NCBI GenBank assembly: GCA_021209335.1
Contig: JAJOIN010000060.1
Coordinates: forward strand, 1-56,991
DNA length: 56,991 nt
From: Aeromonadaceae bacterium
GTDB taxonomy: Bacteria > Pseudomonadota > Gammaproteobacteria > Enterobacterales > Aeromonadaceae
Direction of reading: 5' to 3'
Shown: positions 1 to 11,113 of the stretch, piece by piece
Numbering within the stretch: the stretch's first letter is position 1
Layout of the letters: each line of letters begins with the position of its first letter
Made by a program: the position numbers and the translations under genes
Notes under the pieces: model-generated
What the model was told of the DNA's origin: nothing
Database searches by the model: none
The model's input: the letters and a program-made list of their open reading frames with translations, nothing else

Positions 1-2
1 AC

Positions 3-179
3 TCTGTGAAAGGCAACGCGAATCTGGACAGAGGCCTGTACCGCAATCGCCACCTGGTGGAAAACGCTTTCGCCCGGCTGAAGCACTACCGGGCGGTGGC
101 CTCTCGATTCGACAAGCTCAAGAGAAACTACGAGAGCGTGGTGGCCATGGCCTGCGCCTTCCTATGGTTGCCCATGTAA
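3..179 (+). mobile_element. IS5-family transposase, C-terminal 58 residues (partial)
   Basis: The reading frame is open from the window edge to a TAA at 177-179. The residues LVENAFARLKHYRAVASRFD followed by KLKRNY are the C-terminal signature of IS5-family (IS1031/IS427-like) DDE transposases: the catalytic Glu lies in VENAF and is followed by the basic RLKHYR helix. The N-terminal part is off the left edge. The IS right end is probably near position 195, where the sequence reads CAGACCC followed by CTA; that boundary is inferred, since the left end is not visible. The insertion has cut the 3' end of the oppositely oriented small gene at 162-539. Confidence 0.85.
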
Positions 180-539
180 AACGGCAACAGACCCTAGGTA
201 CTCTGTGTAAAACGCTGCCTCATAGCGGCTCTGACCTTCCACTCGTGGTAATGATTGTCCGGTCAACCGCTCGATTTCCGCTATCAACGCTGCGTTCAGG
301 TGAGAGCTGGGGCCATAGGTCAGCACAGCCAAGGCTTGCAAGGGAGTCCACATCCCTAATCCATTATCAGGTTCGGGAACCTCTGGCAGGTCAAGTCCCT
401 GTACCTGCCGGATGTTGCTGATTGCCCGCCTGACGTACTGACTGTACCGCCCATTGAAGCCAGGTATCTGCGAGAGCGTACCCCGTGGATCGATAAGCCC
501 TTGTGCAGGAGGCCCGATAAAAATGTCTGTAACGTTCAA
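162..539 (-). pseudogene. hypothetical protein, 3' end replaced by IS sequence
   Basis: A 125-residue product that I do not recognise. The TTG start at 537-539 is supported by a perfect AGGAGG five bases upstream. It begins 30 bp after the integrase stop, so it could be co-transcribed with the integrase as island cargo. The last dozen residues (from about YLGSVAV on) and the stop are read from inside the IS5-family element. The native C-terminus is therefore missing and the gene is likely truncated. No domain or membrane segment is evident. The alternative is a natural short ORF that happens to end in the IS, but the frame crosses the inferred IS border. Confidence 0.55.
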
Positions 540-569
540 TGCAGCCTCCTACGGCCTCTTTGCTTCCTT

Positions 570-2282
570 TTATCCGGCATCAGCCGGGATGGGGGCCAAT
601 GGGATGGCTTCAACAGCAGCTAGCTTTTGGCTCAACGTATAGGTTCCATAATTTCGCCCTGTCGCTGTCCTCTCGCCGTGTTGGCTGTGACCCGTGATGG
701 CGTTCTGGATATCCTCACGAGCCCCTGCATCCCGCATGAAATTGATAAAGGTGTGCCGGAAGCTATGGAACGGCTGAATATCTTCTCGCACGATGCTGAG
801 CTTTTCACGCAAGTAGCGCTGCCACCACACACCCAGCCGCACATGGTAGTTCTGCTTGGGGCCAGAGGGCTGCAACAGGGGGAACAGGCGGCCATCAGCA
901 GGTAAGGTGCGAACATAGTCCAGTAGACCAAGCGCCAGCAGATGGGGATGCACCGGAATGTCCCGGTTACTGCTGCGGTTCTTCACACTCTGATCTTCCC
1001 GCAACTCCGCCACTCGGAAGGACCAGACGCCATCCTGCTGCATCAAGTCTGCCACGTAGAGCTGGCAAATCTCCTCGGCTCGAGCCCCCGTATAGTAGAG
1101 CATCAGCGGCACCCAGTAGTGAGCCTCCCCGAATCGGGTATGCTGGGTACGTCTCACAAACAAGGGGGAACCGAACAGGGTCGTCAGCTCCGTTGCAGTG
1201 TACGGGCGTTCCGGCTCTGCCAGTGGGTTAACCGCCGTCTCTGCATAAGTAAGCCCGTGAGCCGGATTGTACTCTAACAGTCCATCTTCAACCGCAAGCC
1301 CTAACACGGCTGACAAGGCTCGCCCCAGCTTTTTGACCGTGGCAGCCGACAGGCAAGGCAGGTTGTGCTCTTGGGCATAGGCAATCTGCTGTCGTAACGG
1401 CATGGCCGACACATCTTGCTTGGGACGGGTTGGCAGTTGCTCCATTAGATTACGGAACTCGGCAACGTCCCTCTTATGGATCTCCTCGATACCTTTATCG
1501 CCTAGCAGTTCGATAAACCGATCAACGGCCACCTGATACTCAAGGATGCGTCCCTCGGCCTTCTTCGGCTCTCGCCGCCGGACGGTGGTCTTGTAGCGTT
1601 CAAACAAGGCTGACAGGCGAAGTCCACGCGTCCCCATGAGCGGGGCGGTGGTGGCTCCAGTCGGTACGAGGGGGATCTCAGGTTGGCCGATGCGTCTCTG
1701 CATGGCGTTAGTGCGGGTATTCTGCTGGACGGCCACCGACAGCTGTAGGAATTTACCCGCAAGAAGCCGAGCGAGAGCCTGATAGTTGGCCGAGCCGACA
1801 AACAGGCAGAGGCCTGATGCCCGAAGTGCCTCGTCAGTGTAAGGCTTCATCCACGTGAGGAAACGGGCGAGCCTTGCTGCTCTGTCCTTTTTGGAGATAC
1901 CCGGTTGGAATCTTTCAACATCGGCCAGTAAGGTCTGCAAGATATCTGCTGGCTCGATGGTAGAACCTGCATCCTGTAGGGGGATGAAACGAGCACGTAC
2001 ATCCGGTTCGTCAAGACACCCTATCATCGAGTTGTACCAACAGTCCGCCGCGTTGGATAGGTCGAGGGGCTGCACCACCAGATCAATCTTGGCGGCCTCT
2101 AGTAGGCGATGTAGCTCATCCAGCACAGGTAGGGCAGCCCGAAGGGCATGTGGCTTACTTGTGGTATTCAGGGAACGCTTGATCTCACCCTTGTTGATAA
2201 CAGGGCGGAGTGCTTTGGGGATGACAACACGGGCGTACCATGTGCCATTTCGGTTTTGGAGTAGGTTGCTCATAGACCTCAT
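570..2282 (-). CDS. tyrosine recombinase (phage/island integrase), 570 aa
   Basis: Site-specific recombinase that would catalyse integration and excision of a genomic island at the neighbouring tRNA-Ser. The N-terminus (NLLQNRNGTWYARVVIPKAL) is the short beta-rich domain seen at the start of many island integrases and is followed by a SAM-like core-binding region. The catalytic domain carries the Arg of YTGARAEE, the HSFRHTF box, the second His in ITGHS, and the nucleophile Tyr at about 545 in RNYGTYT, so all catalytic residues are present. ATG at 2282 is preceded by GGTGG at good spacing; ATG at 2273 is an alternative. The gene is transcribed away from the tRNA, with two tandem 12-bp repeats directly upstream. 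The island body must lie to the left, beyond the window. Confidence 0.93.
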   Translation of the reverse strand: MRSMSNLLQNRNGTWYARVVIPKALRPVINKGEIKRSLNTTSKPHALRAALPVLDELHRLLEAAKIDLVVQPLDLSNAADCWYNSMIGCLDEPDVRARFIPLQDAGSTIEPADILQTLLADVERFQPGISKKDRAARLARFLTWMKPYTDEALRASGLCLFVGSANYQALARLLAGKFLQLSVAVQQNTRTNAMQRRIGQPEIPLVPTGATTAPLMGTRGLRLSALFERYKTTVRRREPKKAEGRILEYQVAVDRFIELLGDKGIEEIHKRDVAEFRNLMEQLPTRPKQDVSAMPLRQQIAYAQEHNLPCLSAATVKKLGRALSAVLGLAVEDGLLEYNPAHGLTYAETAVNPLAEPERPYTATELTTLFGSPLFVRRTQHTRFGEAHYWVPLMLYYTGARAEEICQLYVADLMQQDGVWSFRVAELREDQSVKNRSSNRDIPVHPHLLALGLLDYVRTLPADGRLFPLLQPSGPKQNYHVRLGVWWQRYLREKLSIVREDIQPFHSFRHTFINFMRDAGAREDIQNAITGHSQHGERTATGRNYGTYTLSQKLAAVEAIPLAPIPADAG

Positions 2283-2306
2283 TTTGTACCACCTTTTTGT
2301 ACCACC
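2282..2306. repeat. tandem 12-bp repeat at the integrase start
   Basis: TTTTGTACCACC occurs twice in direct tandem (2282-2293 and 2295-2306, one extra T between), immediately upstream of and touching the integrase start codon. On the coding strand each unit reads GGTGGTACAAAA, so each offers a GGTGG Shine-Dalgarno-like core. It could be an operator or arm-type integrase site, or a duplicated ribosome-binding segment; I cannot tell which. Confidence 0.6.
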
Positions 2307-2376
2307 TCGGAAGTGTCGGGATGGAAGGGTTGATCACAAAATCGCTATGAAATCAGGAAGTTTTTGACCTATAAAG

Positions 2377-2405
2377 AAAAACCCCCGCTCGAAAGCAGGG
2401 GTTTT
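2377..2405 (-). terminator. rho-independent terminator of tRNA-Ser
   Basis: On the minus strand AAAACCCCTGC, loop TTTCGA, GCGGGGGTTTTTC: a GC-rich stem (one G-U pair) with a U-run, six bases after the CCA end of the tRNA. It lies between the tRNA and the integrase. Confidence 0.8.
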
Positions 2406-2410
2406 CAATG

Positions 2411-2498
2411 TGGCGGTGAGGGAGGGATTCGAACCCTCGATACGTTGCCGTATACACACTTTCCAGGCGTGCTCCTTCAGCCACTCGGACACCTCACC
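2411..2498 (-). tRNA. tRNA-Ser (anticodon GGA)
   Basis: 88 nt including an encoded CCA (complement of TGG at 2411-2413). The acceptor stem is GGTGAGG/CCTCACC, the anticodon GGA sits in CCTGGAAAG, the long variable arm (GTATACGGCAACGTATC) is typical of class II tRNA, and the T-loop is GGTTCGAATCC. It is close to identical to enterobacterial tRNA-Ser(GGA). It is probably the attachment site of the island whose integrase lies just downstream. Confidence 0.97.
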
Positions 2499-2703
2499 GT
2501 TTTTTGATCTCTTGTTTCAGGCGTGAGATCTCACCTTGTTCCAGTTCAGTGTGTTTGTGGCTGCGTCGCACGCCTTGCGTGCTCTCCTCAATGCCAGCTT
2601 TGCTGGCTTGGGCAGCCACTCGGACACCTCACCGTTTTTTGGTCTCTTGTTTAAGGCGTGAGACCTCACCTTTATCTCTTGGTTAAGGCGTGAGATCTCG
2701 CCT
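2478..2703. repeat. partial tRNA-Ser copy and three imperfect 30-bp repeats upstream of tRNA-Ser
   Basis: The segment 2478-2518, which covers the first 21 nt of tRNA-Ser and its upstream flank, recurs almost unchanged at 2612-2652, so the tRNA 5' end exists twice. A unit of about 30 bp (TCTCTTG, then AGGCGTGAG, then CTCACC) occurs at 2506-2535, 2641-2671 and 2674-2703. The first copy contains the perfect palindrome GTGAGATCTCAC. The second tRNA copy loses homology after the D-stem, so it is a degraded duplicate and not a functional tRNA. The likely origin is unequal recombination in a former tandem tRNA array, or old integration events. Confidence 0.75.
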
Positions 2704-2841
2704 GGTCCATCAGACTGGCTGACGACGGGGCGCATGATAGACAAGGCCTTGGGCAAACACAACCAAAAAACTTAAAAAACCATGCAGTTGCCTAGATTTG
2801 CAGCAAAGCCGGCAGCCAGTCTGCACCGCCGGCGGCGCCGG

Positions 2842-4371
2842 TTACTCCACTTCATGAATAGGCACCGGCTGCAACTTGGCACGCCAGTGGGCCGGGCCCA
2901 GTTCGTGGATGTTGTTGCCCCGGGCGTCTACCGCCACCGTCACCGGCATGTCCACCACCTCAAACTCGTAGATGGCTTCCATCCCCAGCTCTTCAAAGGC
3001 CACCTTGCGGGCCTGCTTGATGGCCTTGGAGACAAGATAGGCCGCCCCCCCCCACCGCCATCAGATAGGCGGCGCCGTGGGCATGGATGGCCTCCACCGC
3101 CTCAGGGCCCCGCTCGGACTTGCCAATCATGCCGAACAGGCCGCACTGCCCCAGCATCATCTGGCTGAACTTGTCCATCCGGGTGGAGGTGGTGGGGCCG
3201 GCAGGACCCACCACTTCGTCGCGCACCGGATCCACCGGGCCCACGTAGTAGATGAAGCGTCCGTTGAAGTCCACGCCATCCGGCAAGGGCTCGCCGCTGG
3301 CCAGCAGATCGCTGATGCGCTTGTGGGCTGCATCGCGCCCTGTAAGTATCTTGCCCGAGAGCAGCAGGGTCTCCCCCACCTGCCAGGTGGCGATCTCCTC
3401 CTTGCTGATGCCATCAAGCTGCACCCGGCGCGCCTGCTTGGCCCCTTCCCAGGCGATCTCAGGCCAGGCGGACAGGGGGCGGGGGGCGTGAGCTGGGCTG
3501 GCCCCGAGCCATCCAGGGTGAAATGAATGTGCCGGGTGGCGGCGCAGTTGGGGATCATGGCGATGGGCTTGGCCACCGCATGGGTCGGGGCGGATTTGAT
3601 CTTCACATCCAGCACAGTGGTGAGCCCTCCCAACCCCTGGGCACCGATCCCCAGGCGGTTGATCTTGTCGAACAGCTCCAGGCGCAGGGCCTCTTCGCCA
3701 TTGGCGGGCCCACGGGCCTGGAGCTCCTGGATATCGATGCTCTCCATCAGGGCTTCTTTGGCCATCAGGGCCGCCTTTTCGGCGGTGCCGCCGATGCCGA
3801 TGCCCAGCATGCCGGGCGGACACCAGCCCGCGCCCATGGTGGGCACCGTCTTGAGCACCCAATCCACCACCGAATCGGATGGATCCAGCATGGCGAGCTT
3901 GGACTTGTTCTCCGAGCCGCCGCCCTTGGCGGCGATATGCACCTCCACCTGATCCCCCTTGACCATCTCCACGTGCACCACCGCCGGGGTGTTGTCCCGG
4001 GTGTTTTTGCGGCTGCCGGCCGGGTCGGCCAGGATGGAGAGGCGCAGCGGATTATCCGGGTTCAGGTAGGCGCGACGGGTGCCCTCGTCCACCATCTCCT
4101 GCACCGTCATCTCGGCCTGCCACTGCACCTGCATGCCAATCTTCACAAAGCAGGTGACGATGCCGGTATCCTGGCACAGGGGCCTGTGACCTTCGGCGGA
4201 CATGCGGGAGTTGATCAGGATCTGCGCCATGGCATCCTTGGCGGCGGGGCTCTCTTCGCGCTCATAGGCCTGGGTCATGGCCTGGACGAAATCCAGCGGG
4301 TGGTAATAGGAGATGAATTGCAGGGCATCGGCGATGGAATCGATGAAATCCTGTTGTTTTATCACTGCCAT
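2842..4371 (-). CDS. class I (iron-sulfur) fumarate hydratase, with two frameshifts
   Basis: Interconverts fumarate and malate in the TCA cycle using a [4Fe-4S] cluster. The start is ATG at 4371 (MAVIKQQDFIDS). Cluster ligands expected for the family are visible: Cys66 in LCQDTG, Cys184 in WCPPGM and Cys276 in PNCAAT. The C-terminal domain (GRFIYYVGPVDPVRDE) follows in another frame. One base is missing in the G-runs at 3475-3486, and one is extra in the nine-C run at 3045-3053 (MAVGG, then AAYL if corrected). The two changes cancel, so the full span is 510 codons and ends normally in VPIHEVE. Sequencing error is the simplest reading; otherwise about 145 residues are scrambled and the gene is dead. 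It is divergent from pabB across a 126-bp intergenic gap. Confidence 0.9.
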
Positions 4372-4497
4372 AACATTGCTCCCGTGGCCGTCCGGCCGGG
4401 GCGCGGGCGACAAAGTTCATGAATTTAGCGGTGTTATGATACGCTCTGGCCGCCCGCCTCACCAATCCCGAGGCCAATTCTGTTGTCCAGGTTACAA

Positions 4498-5865
4498 ATG
4501 AGTTACCCACTGCAATCGCTGAGTCTGCCCTTCGACGGGGATCTGTTTGCCTTCTTTGCTCCCCTGGCCCACCAGCCCTGGGCCATGCTGCTGGAGTCCG
4601 GCGGCTCCGAGCATGTCGACAGCCGCTATCACCTGATCTGCGCCGACCCGCTGGCCACCCTGACCACCCAGGGGGAGATGACCCGCATTGACCGGCGCGG
4701 TGAGATCACGACGTCAAGCGAGGATCCCCTGGCGCTGGTGGCCCAGTGGCAGGCGCAGCTGTTGGGCACGCTGGATGACGTACCGACCGGCTGGCCCTTT
4801 AGCGGTGGCGCCATGGGGCTCTTTGGTTACGATCTGGGCCGGCGGTTTGAGCGCCTGCCTGTACAGGCCGAGGCCGATCTGCAACTGCCGCAGATGGCCG
4901 TCGGCATCTATGACTGGACCTGGGTGCTCGACCCGCACCAGGGGGTGGCCCATCTGCTGGTGCGCGGCAGCCAGGCCGATCTGCAGCGCCGGCTGGCCTG
5001 GTGGCAAGCCCAGCAGGTGCTGCCGCAACCCGCGTGCAAGCTCACCGGCCCCTGGCAGGCTAACCTGAGCCAGGCCGAATATGCCGAGCGCTTCGCCCGG
5101 GTGCAGGCCTATCTGCAGGCCGGCGATTGCTATCAGATCAACCTGACCCTGCGCTTCGATGCCCCCTATGCGGGCGATGAATGGCAAGCCTATCAGGTGC
5201 TCAGCCGAGTGAATCGCGCGCCCTTTAGCGCCTTCCTCCGCCTGGCCGATGCGGCCGTACTGAGCCTCTCCCCCGAGCGCTTCTTACGCCTGGAGGGCTC
5301 TCAGGTACAGACCAAGCCCATCAAGGGCACCCTGCCCCGGCACGCCGATCCCGACTTGGACTCCCAGGCCGCCGCGACCCTGCGTCACAGCCCCAAGGAC
5401 AGGGCGGAGAACCTGATGATCGTGGATCTGCTGCGCAACGACATAGGCCGGGTCTGCGTGCCCGGCTCGGTGGCGGTGCCCAGCCTGTTTGCCATCGAAT
5501 CCTTCCCGGCGGTGCATCACCTGGTTTCCACCGTCACCGGCACCCTGATGGCCGGCTTAAGCGGCCTGGATCTGCTGCGGGCCTGCTTTCCCGGCGGCTC
5601 CATCACAGGCGCCCCCAAGATCCGCGCCATGGAGATCATTGAGGAGCTGGAGCCCCAGCGGCGCAATCTCTACTGCGGCAGCATCGGCTATCACAGCCAG
5701 GATGGACGGCTCGACACCAGCATCTGCATCCGAACCCTGGTGGCCGAAGCCGGTCGGCTGCATGTGTGGGCCGGCGGCGGCATAGTGGCCGACTCCCAGG
5801 TGGAGTCTGAATATGCCGAGCTGTTTCATAAGCTGGGCAAGATATTGCCGGTGCTCTGGCCATGA
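4498..5865 (+). CDS. pabB: aminodeoxychorismate synthase component I
   Basis: Converts chorismate plus ammonia (from PabA) to 4-amino-4-deoxychorismate for folate synthesis. The chorismate-binding signatures are all present: PIKGTLPR, ENLMIVDLLRNDIGRV, GSITGAPKIRAMEIIEELEP and the terminal AGGGIVADS. The length of 455 aa is usual for PabB. ATG at 4498 (MSYPLQSL) is preferred over an upstream in-frame TTG at 4483. The stop overlaps the nudL start by 4 bp, and sdaA follows, the same order as in enteric bacteria. The lysine of PIKGT is characteristic of PabB and separates it from TrpE. Confidence 0.95.
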   Translation: MSYPLQSLSLPFDGDLFAFFAPLAHQPWAMLLESGGSEHVDSRYHLICADPLATLTTQGEMTRIDRRGEITTSSEDPLALVAQWQAQLLGTLDDVPTGWPFSGGAMGLFGYDLGRRFERLPVQAEADLQLPQMAVGIYDWTWVLDPHQGVAHLLVRGSQADLQRRLAWWQAQQVLPQPACKLTGPWQANLSQAEYAERFARVQAYLQAGDCYQINLTLRFDAPYAGDEWQAYQVLSRVNRAPFSAFLRLADAAVLSLSPERFLRLEGSQVQTKPIKGTLPRHADPDLDSQAAATLRHSPKDRAENLMIVDLLRNDIGRVCVPGSVAVPSLFAIESFPAVHHLVSTVTGTLMAGLSGLDLLRACFPGGSITGAPKIRAMEIIEELEPQRRNLYCGSIGYHSQDGRLDTSICIRTLVAEAGRLHVWAGGGIVADSQVESEYAELFHKLGKILPVLWP

Positions 5866-6425
5866 CAAACCACTGGCTGGCCCGCTATCTGCTGCGCCCC
5901 CAGAGCCAGCTGGGGGTGGCCCCCCGCTCCCAGGACAAACCGGCCGCCGTGCTGCTGCCCCTGCTGGAGCGGGAAGGTCAGCTGCAGCTGCTGTTGACCC
6001 GCCGCAGCCTGAGCTTGCGCCATCATGCGGGCCAGATCAGCTTCCCCGGTGGCCGCTTCGACCCGACCGATGGCGATCTGCGCACTACGGCCCTGCGGGA
6101 AACCCATGAGGAGCTGGGCATCCCTCCCGATGCGGTACGGCTGCTGGGCCAACTGCCGGGCTACCATACGGTGACCGGGTTTCATATCACTCCCTATCTG
6201 GGGCTACTGGCCCCCGGCACCCGCTGGCAGGCCGCCAGCGGCGAGGTGGCGGAAGCCTTCACCCTGCCCCTCACCGAACTGCTGGATCCCGCCGCCTATG
6301 GCCGCTGGCGCTTTGTCCGCCACGGCCAGCTCACCAGTGCCTGGGGCATCAGCCGCCAGGGCTACCTCATCTGGGGCGCTACCGCCCGCATCTTGCAAGA
6401 GCTTGCGCGTCTCTGCACAGAATGA
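5862..6425 (+). CDS. nudL: Nudix hydrolase, CoA pyrophosphatase type
   Basis: 187 aa. The Nudix box is complete: GGRFDPTDGDLRTTALRETH, then EELGI, with the GG, REx2EE and G positions intact. The LLTRRSLSLRHHAGQISFPGG segment before it is the extra motif of the CoA-pyrophosphatase subfamily (NudL/YeaB), which splits CoA or its derivatives into 3',5'-ADP and phosphopantetheine products. It is translationally coupled to pabB through an ATGA overlap and is followed 110 bp later by sdaA. Confidence 0.92.
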   Translation: MTNHWLARYLLRPQSQLGVAPRSQDKPAAVLLPLLEREGQLQLLLTRRSLSLRHHAGQISFPGGRFDPTDGDLRTTALRETHEELGIPPDAVRLLGQLPGYHTVTGFHITPYLGLLAPGTRWQAASGEVAEAFTLPLTELLDPAAYGRWRFVRHGQLTSAWGISRQGYLIWGATARILQELARLCTE

Positions 6426-6535
6426 ATATCTAGCCTTTTAAAATATCCTGGCTCTTCACTCGATAAAAACTGCCACTTGCAGAATAATTACAGATGCCAG
6501 ATCCTGGCGCGCCGTCTCTGCCCCCTCGAGGTCCT

Positions 6536-8982
<2,447 letters not shown>

Positions 8983-9101
8983 TCATCCTAAAGTTAGGGC
9001 GAGTTGCCCGCCGCTTCGGCCGGGCGCGCTACCGCCCTCGCCGGGGATAAGGTAGTATCGGGGGCAGTGCGTTTCTATTTAGGGAAGCTATTGAGGCGAT
9101 T

Positions 9102-9866
9102 ATGGTTTTAACACTTGTGCTCTTGTCCATAGGCGCGCTGCTGTTTCTGATCATCGGCTACAACATAGTCCAGCAGTACAAGCAGAAACTCGAGGCGGAT
9201 CGCCGGGCCCTGATGGCCAAGCAAAAGATTATCATCGAGGAGGCGGAGGAGATTTTGCTCAACGCCAACCGGCTGCCCTTTAGCAAGACCCTGGTGCTCT
9301 TGATGCAGACCCGGATCCACGATGCTCTCAAGGCGATACTGCAGGCGGCTCCCGGCATGGACAGCGTGCGCCAGCGGCTGCAGGACGTGCAGGCCCAGAT
9401 CAAGTACGTGCAGGAGAATTACCAGTCCAACGACGAGAGCAGCTTCCGGGCGCCGGACTCGGATCAGCAGGCCTTGCAGATGCTGCAGGTGGTCAAGAAG
9501 ATCCGCGCCGTGGTGCGGGTCGAGCACAACAAGGGCAAGATAGACCCTCAGGCCTTCGTCAGCGAAGACCGCCGGTTGGAGCTGATGCTGCTGAAGATCA
9601 ACATCGCCAACCTGACCCAACGGGCCTTTGAAAGCCGCATGCAGCGGCAGTTCGGCACCGCCAAGCAATTGCTCACCAAGGGGATCAGCGCCCTGGCCGC
9701 CATCCATGATAAGGATGCCTGGCTCATCGCCCGGGAAGACGAGATGCGTAACGCCCTGCGGGAGATGAATCAGCAGATCGAAGAGGCCAGTCAGAAAGAG
9801 CGCGAAGAGCTGCAGGAGAAGAAAGACGATCTGGATGTCCTGTTCCAGCCCAAGAAGAAGTGGTGA
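9102..9866 (+). CDS. membrane-anchored coiled-coil protein of unknown function
   Basis: 254 aa. One N-terminal membrane segment (residues 2-22, LTLVLLSIGALLFLIIGYNIV) is followed by long helical, charged, heptad-rich stretches at about 23-45, 80-110 and 215-245. The tail is rich in Lys and Glu and ends in FQPKKKW. No enzymatic motif is seen. The topology suggests a protein held in the inner membrane with a cytoplasmic coiled coil. The gene starts at ATG 9102 after GAGG and lies between cysB and an MFS gene. I do not recognise the family. Confidence 0.85.
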   Translation: MVLTLVLLSIGALLFLIIGYNIVQQYKQKLEADRRALMAKQKIIIEEAEEILLNANRLPFSKTLVLLMQTRIHDALKAILQAAPGMDSVRQRLQDVQAQIKYVQENYQSNDESSFRAPDSDQQALQMLQVVKKIRAVVRVEHNKGKIDPQAFVSEDRRLELMLLKINIANLTQRAFESRMQRQFGTAKQLLTKGISALAAIHDKDAWLIAREDEMRNALREMNQQIEEASQKEREELQEKKDDLDVLFQPKKKW

Positions 9867-9880
9867 GCCCCTGATGGGCC

Positions 9881-9914
9881 AAGCACAACCCTCCCCCGGG
9901 AGGCGTTGTGCTTT
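9881..9914. terminator. bidirectional hairpin terminator
   Basis: AAGCACAAC...GTTGTGCTTT stem around a CCCGGG-rich inner part, between the convergent unknown gene (ends 9866) and the MFS gene (ends 9913). The U-run is short on the plus strand. Confidence 0.6.
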
Positions 9915-11046
9915 AGGCCGGCACAAAGGGCTTCAGCCGCAGGAACAGCACAGGCATGACCAGGGCGGCCATCAGCAAAAACACCTGGCTGCCGAGGCTC
10001 GGATAACAAGCGCCCACCAGTGCCGTCAACACGGCGGTAAACATGCCCTGGGCCAGAGCGGCATACAGGGTTTGGCCGGCGATCAGCTGCTCCCGCGGCA
10101 GCTGCTGGGTCAGGTAGCGGATGGCCGCCAGATGACTGACGCAGAAGGTGAGGCTATGCAGCAACTGGGCACCGGCCAGCAGCGGCAAACTGGTGGTAAG
10201 CCCCAGGGTTACCCAACGCACCAGGCCGCCGCCGGCACCAAGCAACAGCATCTGGCGCGGTGACAGACGGCGCAGCAGGCGTTTATCCAGGGCAAACATG
10301 CCAATCTCGGCCAACACCCCCAGCCCCCACAGGTAACCTATGGTGCCTTCACTGTAGCCATTGGCCTTCCAGTGGATGGCGCTAAAGCCATAATAGGCGG
10401 CGTGACTGCCCTGTAGCAGGCACATGATGAGCAGGAAACGGCGAAAGGAGGCCTGTTTGAGCAGGCCAAGCAGGTTGCCGCGCCGCGGCTGGCCCGGGCT
10501 CTCCTCCGGCATGGGCGACAGGGGCAACCAACTGAGCAGACACAAGAGCAAGAGCCCCAGCAGCATGATGTGCAGCACCCATTGGGCTCCGCCCCAGCCG
10601 ATGATAGCCCCCACCAGGCTAGAGCCGACGATGAAAGCCGCCGAGCCCCACAACCGCACCTTACCGTAGTCCAGATTGACCTGGAGTATCATGCGTGAGG
10701 CCAGGGCATCGCTCATGGGCAGCAAGGTGGGATAGATAAAGTTGGCCAGCAACATCAGCAGCAAGAGGGGCCAGAAGCTGTGGGTGAGATAAAACAGGGA
10801 GAAACTCACCAGGCTCAGCATGGCCAGCGCTCGCCCCAGCGGCAACAACTGCCGGGCATGGCGCACCTGACTCATGATGGCCAGATTACCGGGAAAGCGA
10901 ATGGCCAGCCCCAGGCCGATGAGCAGGCCTATCTGCTCGGGGCTCACCCCAACCGAGGCCAACCACAGGGACCAGAAGGGCACATAGGCGCCGTAGACGA
11001 AATAGAGGGCAAAGAAAAACAGCGAAAGCCAGGCAAAGGGACGCAT
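9913..11046 (-). CDS. MFS transporter of the phenylpropionate permease (HcaT-like) family
   Basis: 377 aa, twelve predicted membrane segments and no signal peptide. The N-terminus (AWLSLFFFALYFVYGAYVPF) and the LDYGKVRLWGSAAFIVGS motif at the end of the first half are characteristic of the MFS_1-like/HcaT branch (3-phenylpropionate/H+ symport and relatives). The substrate cannot be told from sequence. It lies 67 bp downstream of nfsA on the same strand, so the two may be co-transcribed. Confidence 0.85.
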   Translation of the reverse strand: MRPFAWLSLFFFALYFVYGAYVPFWSLWLASVGVSPEQIGLLIGLGLAIRFPGNLAIMSQVRHARQLLPLGRALAMLSLVSFSLFYLTHSFWPLLLLMLLANFIYPTLLPMSDALASRMILQVNLDYGKVRLWGSAAFIVGSSLVGAIIGWGGAQWVLHIMLLGLLLLCLLSWLPLSPMPEESPGQPRRGNLLGLLKQASFRRFLLIMCLLQGSHAAYYGFSAIHWKANGYSEGTIGYLWGLGVLAEIGMFALDKRLLRRLSPRQMLLLGAGGGLVRWVTLGLTTSLPLLAGAQLLHSLTFCVSHLAAIRYLTQQLPREQLIAGQTLYAALAQGMFTAVLTALVGACYPSLGSQVFLLMAALVMPVLFLRLKPFVPA

Positions 11047-11113
11047 AACAGACCGCCAGGAAACAGGAGGCCGCCAAGGGTAGCAGAAGCGGCTGGGACT
11101 GTCAGCGCAGGCC

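Noticed and set aside
2517-2762. 81-codon ORF upstream of tRNA-Ser
   Set aside because: Made by the 30-bp repeats and tRNA copy; repeated KVRSHA is a repeat artefact.
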